DNA of 22,100 nucleotides, from positions 1 through 22,100 of the forward strand of contig CAILBQ010000673.1 in the NCBI GenBank assembly GCA_903832475.1, read 5' to 3'. The DNA comes from an uncultured Acidobacteriota bacterium (GTDB lineage: Bacteria > Acidobacteriota > Terriglobia > Terriglobales > Acidobacteriaceae). This document shows positions 15,370-22,100 of the stretch, piece by piece. Under the pieces are notes generated by a model. That model had not been told where the DNA came from. It did not search any database and worked only from the letters and a program-made list of their open reading frames with translations. Numbering within the stretch: the stretch's first letter is position 1; each line of letters begins with the position of its first letter. Position numbers and translations under genes: made by a program.

Positions 15370-15762
15370 ACCGGTTCCTTTCAGGTAGGGGTTGCGCCGG
15401 CACTCCGGTCAGGAGGAAGGCAAGCGGACTCAGCCGCGCCGCACTGCGAGGTGCGAAGGGCCAGATCTGCTTTGCTTTCAACGTGAACCCGGAGCCGGGG
15501 TACGCCTGGATAGTGGGATTCGAGGCTCGATCGTTTCAACCCGGCGAGCTGCGTGCCCGCGAGAGGGACACTGCGATGCGGAAGCGGCGGAGAGTCGCGC
15601 AGTTTTCATTGGACTTTCCGCTGTAGTTGTGGGGAAATGAAGCAGCTTCGCATTTCTTCCCCCGCCGGCGAAGCGTCCCCCGTTCGAACCGAACTTCGAC
15701 TTTGGCAGACGACTGCGTCCGCCCTCCCAGGTTCTCGAATTTGCTTATCGACGGAGAAGAAG
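15370..15762. other. Divergent intergenic region between the 729-aa gene and the S53 peptidase gene
   Basis: These 393 bases separate two genes transcribed away from each other, so they should hold both promoters. I see a GTTCG-AAC-CGAAC inverted repeat at 15682-15694 and the ribosome sites of both genes at the edges, but no clear sigma-70 promoter. Several short frames cross the region without family features. I compared the minus-strand leader with known riboswitch cores and found no match. Confidence 0.5.
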
Positions 15763-18700
15763 ATGAGTTTCGCGACAAGAATCACCCGGGGCAAGCTCGC
15801 AAGCGCGCGCTTGGCATTGCTTTTTATCCTGTTCATGCTGGTTTTGAGAGCCGGGGCGCTGACAGTGCCAGACCGAATCACTGCGCCGGTGGATGAGGCC
15901 CGTCGAGTGGTCTTGACGGGGAATATACACCCGGAGGCGCGGCCGGAATTTGATCGCGGCCCTGCGCCCGACGGACTTCCCATGGACCGTATGCTTATGC
16001 TGCTCCAACGGAGCCCGGAGCAGAATGCGGCCCTCGAAATGCTCTTGGCGCAGCAACTCGACCCGTCGTCGGCGAACTACCATGCATGGCTGTCGCCGGA
16101 GCAGTTTGGCGAGCAGTTCGGCGTATCGCAGTCCGATCTGGATCGCGCGGTTCAATGGTTGAGCAGCCACGGTTTCGCCATCGGCGAAATTTCCGCCAGC
16201 CGCACGGTGATTGAGTTCAGCGGCAATGCCAGCCAGGTGCGAGAGGCATTCCACACCGATATTCACAAATATGTTGTGAACGGGCAGGAGCATTGGGCGA
16301 ACGCGACCAATCCAGAAATTCCGCTAGCGCTGGCGCCGGTGGTCGCGGGAGTCGTTTCGTTGAACGATTTCGGTCCGCATGCGCTGCATAGGACATTCGG
16401 GCCGGTGCGCAAGGCGGCCAATTCTTCAAAGGTCAAGCCGCTGTTCGATCTTCCGTACAACGGCACAACCTACTACGGGCTATCGCCCTACGATTTCGCC
16501 ACCATGTACAACATCACCCCGCTTTGGAATGCGGGCATTACGGGCACTGGCCAGACCATCGCTATTCCGGGACAGAGCGACATCAAGGCGGCCGATGTGG
16601 CCGCTTTCCGAAAGGCATTTGGCCTGCCGGTGAACGCGCCGCAGATCATTGTCAACGGCTCCGACCCCGGTACAATTGCCGGTGACGAGGAAGAGTCCGA
16701 CCTCGATGTGGAGTGGTCAGGCGCGGTGGCCAAGAGCGCCACCATCAAGTTAGTCACCTCGGCCAGCACCAGCACCACGTCGGGCGTAGCGCTGTCGGCC
16801 GAATACATCGTGGACAAGAAGATAGCTTCGATTCTCAGCATGAGTTACGGCGAGTGCGAAGAGGGTCTTGGCACGGCAGGAAACCAGTTCTGGAATTCGC
16901 TTTGGCAGCAGGCGGCCAGCGAAGGCATCACGGTTTTTGTTGCGGCCGGCGACAGCGGCTCGGCCGGATGCGATCAACACGGACAGCCTGCGCCCAGTGC
17001 GGCGCAATATGGCCTGGCAATCAATGGCCTCGCCTCAACTCCCAATAACGTCGCGGTCGGGGGAACCGACCTGGCGGACTACAACCCGGTGGGCGCGACC
17101 AACACGTTCTCAACCTACTGGGCAACGAGCAACAACAGCACCACCGGAGCTTCGCTGAAGAAGTATGTGCCGGAAGTGGTGTGGAACGATTCATGCACCA
17201 TCTTGAATGAAGCAGCCTGCAATAACTCAGCCAACTCTAATTTTGTGGTGATCGCAGGAGGGAGCGGCGGCAAGAGCAGTTGCACCGTCGTCAATGCGAC
17301 CACGGGGGCCTGTTCGGGTGGATACGCCAAGCCGTCATGGCAGACCGGGACGGGCGTGCCGGCGGACGGCAAGCGCGATATCCCCGATGTCTCGCTGTTT
17401 GCCGGGGATGGCGAGCGAGGCAGCTTCTTCCTGATTTGCGATTCGACGGCATCCCCGGATGGAACCTGCAATTATGCCAACTCCAATGATGCGATTTCGC
17501 TAGCGGTCGGCGGAACTTCGGGCTCTTCACCGGCTATGGCGGGCATCCAGGCGCTGATCAACCAGAAGGAGAATGCTGCGCAGGGAAACATCAATGCCAA
17601 GCTCTATTCGCTGGCTGCCAAGGAAACCCTGTCTGGCTGCAACTCGACGAACGGCTCGGGCGCGGCCTGCGTGTTCAACGACGTCACGGCTGGAACCAAT
17701 GCCATGCCCTGTTATTCAGGTACGACGAATTGCAAAGCAGCCACGGCGGGCGACACGTATGCCATCCTGCCGGGATACAATGCGGGCACCGGATTTGACC
17801 TGGCCTCGGGCCTGGGCAGTATCAACGCGAACAACCTGGTGACGCAATGGGCGGGAACGGTCGCGGCTCCGAAGGTCACGCTTAGCGCCACTACTGTCGC
17901 GTTTGGCAATCAAGGGAAGGGAACCACCAGCGCCGCGAAAACCGTGACGCTGACCAACTCCGGGACCGCGGCTTTAACGGGCGTAGTTATCTCGCTCGGA
18001 GGCACAAACCCCACCGACTTTGCCGAATCGAACAACTGCGGCGCCAGCGTTGCCGTGAATGCCAGTTGCACCATCAACCTGGAGTTCAAACCGGCGTCCA
18101 CCGGAGCCTACGCGGCTACTGTTTCGATCAAGGACAACGCCAGCGGTTCGCCGCAGTCGATTGCCTTGACGGGCACGGGCGTGACGCCGGGACCGGCAGT
18201 AACGCTGAGTTCCACTTCAGTAGCTTTCGGAAATCAGCCGAAGGGAACTACCAGCGCGGCCAAAACTGTGACGCTCAAGAACAGCGGCACGGCTACTCTG
18301 TCATCCGTAGCCATCACACTTGCCGGCGCCAATCCTGCGGATTTCACTGAAACCAACAACTGCGGAACAAGCTTAACCGCCGGGGCAAGCTGCACGATCA
18401 CGATGACGTTCAAGCCGGCAGCGAACGCCGCTTACACAGCCACTGTTTCGATCAAGGACAATGCTTCCGGTTCGCCGCAATCGATCGCTCTCACAGGTAC
18501 GGGAATCACGGCTGCTCCCGCGGTGACGCTCAGCGCGACCTCGGTAGCCTTCGGCAGCGTAGCCAAAGGAACCACCGGCGCGGCTAAAACAGTGACGCTG
18601 AAAAATTCGGGCACGGCCGCGCTGACATCGCTGGCGATCACGCTTGCTGGCTCGTCTCCTGCGGACTTTTCGCAAAGCAACAACTGCGGAACGAGTGTAG

Positions 18701-20298
18701 CTGCGGGGGCGAGCTGCACCATCACGATGGAGTTCAAGCCTGCCGCCGTAGCCAATTACACAGCGACGGTCTCGATCAAGGACAATGCGGCCGGTTCCCC
18801 GCAGTCGATCGCGCTCACCGGAACGGGAGCGACGCCGGCCCCGACGGCTACGCTCAGCGCGACCAGCGTTGCTTTTGGCAACCAGGTGCTGGGCACAAGC
18901 AGCGCCGCCAAGACGGTCACGCTCACCAACAAGGGCAATGTGCCGCTGACAGGTGTGTCCATCACGCTTGGCGGCAGCAATCCGACGGATTTTGCAGAGA
19001 GCAACAATTGCACGTCGAGCCTGGCCGTGAATGCAAGCTGCACCATCACGCTGGTCTTCAAACCCGCCGCGGTCGCTGCGTATACGGCGACCGTCTCGAT
19101 CAAGGACAATGCCACGGGTTCGCCGCAAACCATCGCGCTGACTGGCAACGGTATCAAGTCCACCCTGACCGGCACCATCATCGACTACGCGGGCGACGGC
19201 ATCTCCGGCTATAGCGGCGATAATGGCCCGGCGATTAAGGCGCATATCTACTATGGCCAGGGGACAGCGGCCGACGCGAACGGCAACCTTTATATCGCGG
19301 ATGAAGGCAACAACGTCATCCGCAAAGTCAACGTATCGACGGGCGTCATCACCACGTATGCCGGCAATGGGTACGGGGCGGGCAAGATACCCGGAGGATA
19401 CAGCGGCGACGGAGGACCAGCGACCAAGGCAGAGCTCGGCGGCCCGTTCGGCGTGGCACTCGACAAGGCCGGCAATTTGTACATTGCCGACACGTATAAC
19501 AGCGCCATCCGCAAAGTCTCAGCGACGACCGGTATCATCACCACGGTCGCAGGCAACGGCAACTACGGATACAGCGGGGATGGCGGTCCTGCCACGCAGG
19601 CCGAGATTTCCTGGCCCAAAGCGGTTGCCGTGGATACTGCGGGAAACCTCTACATCTCCGATACCAGCAACCAGGTCATCCGCAAAGTGACTGCAGCGAC
19701 AGGCAAGATCAGCACCATTGCGGGCGGTGGAGGCGGCTGCGCAGCCGAGACCGATATCTACGGCGATGGGTGTCAGGCCATCGACGCGAACTTCGAAGTG
19801 CCGGGGTACGGGACAGGTACCGGAGGCATTGCGGTCGATGCAAAAGGGAATGTCTTCATTGCCGACCCGGACGTCGAGACGGTGCGAGAAATCCAGGCAT
19901 CGAATGGCATCATCAAGGTAGTTGCCGGCAACGGCTACATCAACTCCTCAGGTGCCGGAGGCTACAGCGGTGACGGCGGCCCGGCTACCAGCGCTGAACT
20001 GAACCTCCCTCGGGATGTGAAGGTCGATGGCGCCGGCAATATCTTCATCGCCGATGCGGATAACAATGTGATACGCGAAGTAAGCGCATCTACGGGCAAG
20101 ATCAGTACCATTGCCGGAATCTATTACGCCAGCGGCGGCGGCAAGATGCTCGACCCGGCGACCTCGGCCACGGCGGTGAAATTTGCCACGCCTGCCTACA
20201 TCAGCATCGATCCGTCAGGAAATCTGTTTATCTCAGACGTGAACAACTTTATGGTCGACAAGGTGTACGGAGCAGCCGCGGCAACACCGGTCAACTAA
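15763..20298 (+). CDS. Secreted S53 (sedolisin/kumamolisin) peptidase with four beta-sandwich repeats and NHL propeller
   Basis: A 1511-residue exported acid protease. The ATG at 15763 has GGAG six bases upstream and starts a signal peptide (MSFATRITRGKLASARLAL, hydrophobic to about residue 33, RAGALTVPDR). Earlier in-frame ATGs would bury it. Residues about 70-215 are the pro-domain (SSANYHAWLSPEQFGEQFG). The catalytic domain spans about 237-695: the Glu-Asp pair E311 and D315 in EESDLDVEW, the oxyanion Asp D397 in VAAGDSGSAGC, the nucleophile S586 in GGTSGSSPAMAG, and a calcium-site-like GFDLASGLGSIN near the end. Four choice-of-anchor-D/ASPM-like units of 108 residues follow (about 705-1136), then six NHL repeats ending at the C-terminus. 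The repeats probably serve surface attachment or binding. The family is acid active; autocatalytic release of the pro-domain is expected. No anchor or sorting signal is seen. Confidence 0.93.
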   Translation: MSFATRITRGKLASARLALLFILFMLVLRAGALTVPDRITAPVDEARRVVLTGNIHPEARPEFDRGPAPDGLPMDRMLMLLQRSPEQNAALEMLLAQQLDPSSANYHAWLSPEQFGEQFGVSQSDLDRAVQWLSSHGFAIGEISASRTVIEFSGNASQVREAFHTDIHKYVVNGQEHWANATNPEIPLALAPVVAGVVSLNDFGPHALHRTFGPVRKAANSSKVKPLFDLPYNGTTYYGLSPYDFATMYNITPLWNAGITGTGQTIAIPGQSDIKAADVAAFRKAFGLPVNAPQIIVNGSDPGTIAGDEEESDLDVEWSGAVAKSATIKLVTSASTSTTSGVALSAEYIVDKKIASILSMSYGECEEGLGTAGNQFWNSLWQQAASEGITVFVAAGDSGSAGCDQHGQPAPSAAQYGLAINGLASTPNNVAVGGTDLADYNPVGATNTFSTYWATSNNSTTGASLKKYVPEVVWNDSCTILNEAACNNSANSNFVVIAGGSGGKSSCTVVNATTGACSGGYAKPSWQTGTGVPADGKRDIPDVSLFAGDGERGSFFLICDSTASPDGTCNYANSNDAISLAVGGTSGSSPAMAGIQALINQKENAAQGNINAKLYSLAAKETLSGCNSTNGSGAACVFNDVTAGTNAMPCYSGTTNCKAATAGDTYAILPGYNAGTGFDLASGLGSINANNLVTQWAGTVAAPKVTLSATTVAFGNQGKGTTSAAKTVTLTNSGTAALTGVVISLGGTNPTDFAESNNCGASVAVNASCTINLEFKPASTGAYAATVSIKDNASGSPQSIALTGTGVTPGPAVTLSSTSVAFGNQPKGTTSAAKTVTLKNSGTATLSSVAITLAGANPADFTETNNCGTSLTAGASCTITMTFKPAANAAYTATVSIKDNASGSPQSIALTGTGITAAPAVTLSATSVAFGSVAKGTTGAAKTVTLKNSGTAALTSLAITLAGSSPADFSQSNNCGTSVAAGASCTITMEFKPAAVANYTATVSIKDNAAGSPQSIALTGTGATPAPTATLSATSVAFGNQVLGTSSAAKTVTLTNKGNVPLTGVSITLGGSNPTDFAESNNCTSSLAVNASCTITLVFKPAAVAAYTATVSIKDNATGSPQTIALTGNGIKSTLTGTIIDYAGDGISGYSGDNGPAIKAHIYYGQGTAADANGNLYIADEGNNVIRKVNVSTGVITTYAGNGYGAGKIPGGYSGDGGPATKAELGGPFGVALDKAGNLYIADTYNSAIRKVSATTGIITTVAGNGNYGYSGDGGPATQAEISWPKAVAVDTAGNLYISDTSNQVIRKVTAATGKISTIAGGGGGCAAETDIYGDGCQAIDANFEVPGYGTGTGGIAVDAKGNVFIADPDVETVREIQASNGIIKVVAGNGYINSSGAGGYSGDGGPATSAELNLPRDVKVDGAGNIFIADADNNVIREVSASTGKISTIAGIYYASGGGKMLDPATSATAVKFATPAYISIDPSGNLFISDVNNFMVDKVYGAAAATPVN
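17875..19170 (+). repeat. Four tandem coding repeats of exactly 324 bp (108 codons)
   Basis: Equivalent positions begin at 17875, 18199, 18523 and 18847, with no length change between copies. Each unit reads about VTLSATSVAFGN, KTVTLKNSGTAAL, a Cys in NNCGTS, a second Cys in ASCTITMEFKPAA, then YTATVSIKDNASGSPQSIAL and TGTG. The two conserved Cys per unit could form a disulphide outside the cell. Units differ by scattered changes, so the duplications are not recent copies, or have been homogenised in part. Confidence 0.9.
19171..20280 (+). repeat. Six NHL-type propeller repeats in the peptidase C-terminus
   Basis: Six blades are marked by GNLYIAD-like strands, with the Gly codon at 19282, 19471, 19642, 19846, 20035 and 20218 (57-68 residues apart). 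Linkers are GYSGDGGPATxA and TGxIxTVAGNG. The third-to-fourth spacing is longest and carries a Cys pair (GGCAAETDIYGDGCQ). A closed six-bladed propeller is expected. Confidence 0.85.
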
Positions 20299-20304
20299 GG
20301 CCGA

Positions 20305-20442
20305 GTGTGAGTGTGAGTGTGGGTGAAGCAGTGTGAGTATGAAAGGTAGTGTGAATGCGCAAGGCGAATTACCGCTCTACTTTTGTCACCTGATTGACGC
20401 CGCGCTGAACTTGCTTTTCACACCCACACTTCAAACTCACAC
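20305..20442. repeat. Long-range inverted repeat of GTGTGAGT-rich arms in the convergent intergenic region
   Basis: GTGTGAGT occurs at 20305-20312, 20311-20318 and 20331-20338. Its complement ACTCACAC is at 20435-20442. AGTGTGGGTG (20316-20325) pairs perfectly with CACCCACACT (20421-20430). The two arm sets keep the same order, so an imperfect stem of about 20 bp closes a loop of about 95 bases. It lies after the peptidase stop (20298) and overlaps the aldolase stop (20437), so it could be a bidirectional terminator or a small repeat element. No T-run is obvious. Confidence 0.5.
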
Positions 20443-21459
20443 TGTTTCCATCGCTTGGCTGTATTCCCCTGCACGAGCGAGACGATTCATGTGGGCACGA
20501 TGCTCGAGAGCCTTCTGTGCAGCTGGCACGTTTGCGTCCTGGCCTTTCCAGATGTCCATGGCCGGCTGCTGAATGGCGCGGGCATAGGAGAATGTGACCG
20601 CCCAGGGAAGCTTCGACTTAAACCGGCTATTCATGGCATTCAGCCGCGCCGATGCCAGTTCGCTGCTCTGACCACCTGAGAGGAAGACGACGCCGGGGAC
20701 CGCGGCAGGCACCGTTCGCAGCAGGCAGTGAATGGTTGCGTCGGCGACTTCGTCGATGCCGGGTTGCTCTGGGGCGTCAAGCGCGGCGAGGACCATGTTG
20801 GGCTTGAGCAGCATGCCTTCGAAGAGCACCCGCTGTTTGTACAGCTCAGCGAACACGGCGTGCAGAGTCCGCTCGGTAGCGTCGAAGCAGCTTTCGAGCG
20901 TGTGACTGCCATCCATCAGCACTTCCGGTTCGACGACGGGAACAAGCCCGCCTTCCTGGCAGAGCGCCGCATACCGCGCCAGCACTTGCGCATTCAAGTC
21001 GATGCAGGTCTGGGTCGGAAGGCCGTTACCGATGGCGATGACCGCTCGCCACTTCGCAAAGCGTGCGCCCATTTTGACATACTCGGCGATGCGATCGCGC
21101 AGGCCGTCCAGACCTTCCGTAACTTTCTCACCGGGGAAGAAGGGGATATCCTTCGCGCCAGCATCCAGCTTGATGCCGGGGATGATGCCGGCGTTCTCCA
21201 CCGCGGAAGGAAAGCTGGTTCCGTCAGGCCCCTTTTGCCGGATGGTTTCATCGAAGAGAATTGCTCCGCTGATCGACTCGCCCAGTTTCGGCGTGGTGAT
21301 GATCATGTTGCGGTAGGCTTCGCGCATAGCCAGGGTCTGCGGTATGCCGGCTTCCGCAAAGCGCTTGTTTGCTGTGCCTGTGCTCTCGTCCATGGCCAGC
21401 AGGCCTTTGTGGTTGGCAACCAGTTGGGACGCTGTCTGCTTCAACTTTGATGTGTCCAT
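20437..21459 (-). CDS. Class I fructose-bisphosphate aldolase
   Basis: The product reversibly splits fructose-1,6-bisphosphate into DHAP and glyceraldehyde-3-phosphate by a Schiff-base mechanism. The 340-residue length from the ATG at 21459 fits, and that ATG has GGAGAGGG directly upstream; a longer frame to 21516 adds an unrelated leader. Family residues are present: D24 in LAMDESTGTANKRF, K97 in IIPGIKLDAG, K136 in GARFAKWRAV, E177 and E179 in VPVVEPEVL, and the Schiff-base Lys K219 in GMLLKPNMVLA. GGQSSELASARLNAMN forms the phosphate loop. This is the animal/plant-type fold, less common in bacteria than class II. A 5+2+5 palindrome, CGCAC-AC-GTGCG (21483-21494), lies 23 bases upstream of the start and might be an operator. 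It is likely a housekeeping gene, but it would also process DHAP from rhamnose. Confidence 0.94.
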   Translation of the reverse strand: MDTSKLKQTASQLVANHKGLLAMDESTGTANKRFAEAGIPQTLAMREAYRNMIITTPKLGESISGAILFDETIRQKGPDGTSFPSAVENAGIIPGIKLDAGAKDIPFFPGEKVTEGLDGLRDRIAEYVKMGARFAKWRAVIAIGNGLPTQTCIDLNAQVLARYAALCQEGGLVPVVEPEVLMDGSHTLESCFDATERTLHAVFAELYKQRVLFEGMLLKPNMVLAALDAPEQPGIDEVADATIHCLLRTVPAAVPGVVFLSGGQSSELASARLNAMNSRFKSKLPWAVTFSYARAIQQPAMDIWKGQDANVPAAQKALEHRAHMNRLARAGEYSQAMETV

Positions 21460-21557
21460 GATCCCTCTCCATCGATTGGATGCGCACACGTGCGGTCTGG
21501 GCGCAGTTAGCCACACCGCTACCGTAACTGAAGACTGTCACAGGCCGGTGAACCGGT

Positions 21558-21803
21558 TCAAATCTTTTGTCTCATGGCTTCAAAAACCAGGTATCCGACT
21601 AGCGAAGAAAGCAAGGCAATCAGGAAGTTGCCAGGGGTGAAAATGTCGTGCAGGGCGTACAGCAACGTCTTGCCCGGGCGCGCCGATGCGGTGTATTCGC
21701 CCATAAGGAGATTGGAATAAAAGAGGAAGATGATCGAAGCAATCTCGATCACCGCTCGCCACACCGAAGTACGCCGCCGTTTCTCGTTCGTTCGCAGCGC
21801 CAT
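21558..21803 (-). CDS. Small membrane protein with two helices (81 aa), unknown function
   Basis: The start is taken as the ATG at 21803, giving a basic N-terminus (MALRTNEKRRRTSVWRAV) before the first helix (IEIASIIFLFYSNLLMG). A second helix follows near the C-terminus (FLIALLSSLVGYLVFEAMRQ). A TTG at 21845 would add 14 residues; neither start has a good ribosome site. The positive-inside rule puts both ends in the cytoplasm. It lies about 98 bases before the aldolase start, on the same strand. The stop codon overlaps a perfect palindrome, GAACCGGTTC (21550-21559). No family is recognised, and the pattern is that of a typical conserved small inner-membrane protein. Confidence 0.6.
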   Translation of the reverse strand: MALRTNEKRRRTSVWRAVIEIASIIFLFYSNLLMGEYTASARPGKTLLYALHDIFTPGNFLIALLSSLVGYLVFEAMRQKI

Positions 21804-21888
21804 GGCAGCATCATACTTCGTTCCGCGGCGAAAAGAGCCCGTCAATTAGAGCGAACAGTTCGACTTCAGGGATGAGGAACCTGGGCGC

Positions 21889-22100
21889 TCAGGCCGGAAG
21901 TTCGGCGACTGTCGGATAGTGATGCTGGTCGCGGCCAACGTCTCCGTCATACTTCAAGCTGCTTTTGAAAAGTTCGTAGCGCCCATCGGAAAATTGTTTG
22001 CCATGCTCGCGCAGAGCTATCATCTCCTTTGTTCCGAGCGGCTTGAAGTCATGCAGAATGCTCAGATTCTGGTCGAGGACACCCATGGAATCCATGCCTG
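21889..22100 (-). CDS. C-terminal fragment of a probable aldo/keto reductase (runs off right edge)
   Basis: The frame is open to the right edge and ends at 21889. The visible 70 residues (GMDSMGVLDQNLSILHDFKP, then LREHGKQFSDGRYELFKSS, then KYDGDVGRDQHHYPTVAELP) match my memory of the ends of bacterial aldo/keto reductases: a stretch naming the last barrel helix, then an acidic-aromatic tail ending in DVGRxQHHxP. The catalytic Asp-Tyr-Lys-His part would lie outside the window, so the class cannot be confirmed. An internal ATG at 22095 is probably not the start, because the preceding codon continues the frame and the fragment alone would be too short. It is 85 bases upstream of the small membrane protein gene. 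Confidence 0.55.
   Translation of the reverse strand, partial: GMDSMGVLDQNLSILHDFKPLGTKEMIALREHGKQFSDGRYELFKSSLKYDGDVGRDQHHYPTVAELPA

Noticed and set aside
15173..15481. Minus-strand frame with a signal-like start (MKAKQIWPFAPRS)
   Set aside because: It overlaps the 729-aa gene out of frame, and its body is an Arg/Pro/Gln-rich shadow. Its short hydrophobic stretch is probably chance.
15370..15500. Riboswitch (c-di-GMP type) in the leader of the 729-aa gene
   Set aside because: A stretch reading GCAAAGCAGATC on the minus strand is reminiscent, but the conserved core and paired stems could not be placed.
15553..15762. Earlier start of the S53 peptidase (70 extra residues)
   Set aside because: The signal peptide begins at 15763 with a good ribosome site. 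The upstream part is Arg/Ser-rich and would block export.
17875..19170. CRISPR-like or satellite DNA reading of the 324-bp repeats
   Set aside because: The unit is 108 codons in frame, encodes a known beta-sandwich pattern, and has no short repeats with spacers.
18373..19245. Minus-strand frame opposite the 324-bp repeats (290 codons)
   Set aside because: It is a repeat-driven Arg-rich shadow of the peptidase repeats.

Overview
The window reads as a piece of a high-G+C, gene-dense bacterial chromosome. The gene content suggests an Acidobacteriota genome, probably Acidobacteriaceae/Terriglobia: a secreted S53 peptidase with choice-of-anchor-D-like and NHL repeats, a TPR-CHAT protein behind an ECF sigma/anti-sigma pair, and a bifunctional RhaEW-type rhamnose enzyme. 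This assignment is an inference from gene families; there is no rRNA or other phylogenetic marker here. Apart from the S53 peptidase gene, every gene I support lies on the minus strand. No tRNA, rRNA, CRISPR array, insertion sequence or integrase was found.

Region 1 (1-7720, minus strand) is an L-rhamnose catabolic block. In transcription order it holds a fused IclR-HTH/sugar-binding regulator (7619-6507), an AT-rich leader with small palindromes, RhaEW aldolase/dehydrogenase (6334-4103), rhamnulokinase RhaB (4073-2559), a HAD phosphatase (2478-1777), a 34-codon membrane micro-ORF (1698-1594), and a DMT/GRP-type sugar permease (1597-293). The micro-ORF overlaps the permease start. A secreted protein follows with a TTG start at 232 and runs off the left edge. 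Together these would import rhamnose, phosphorylate rhamnulose, split it to DHAP and lactaldehyde and oxidise the lactaldehyde. No rhamnose isomerase gene is in the window.

Region 2 (7770-15369, minus strand) is the most unusual part. In order it holds a 729-aa protein made of a duplicated cysteine-containing domain, a 71-aa small protein, an ECF-like sigma factor (TTG start), a membrane anti-sigma factor with an HxxxCxxC motif and an outer domain, a 304-aa uncharacterised protein, and a TPR-CHAT caspase-like protease. The last four are closely spaced and look like a sigma-controlled protease operon, possibly a stress, envelope or conflict system.

Region 3 (15763-20298, plus strand) is one large gene. 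It encodes a secreted S53 (sedolisin/kumamolisin) peptidase followed by four beta-sandwich repeats of exactly 108 codons and a six-repeat NHL propeller. Region 4 (20299-22100) holds an inverted-repeat convergent intergenic region, then minus-strand genes for class I fructose-bisphosphate aldolase, a small two-helix membrane protein, and the C-terminal end of a probable aldo/keto reductase.

Several starts were chosen by Shine-Dalgarno position rather than by longest frame, and three or four of them are TTG or GTG codons.
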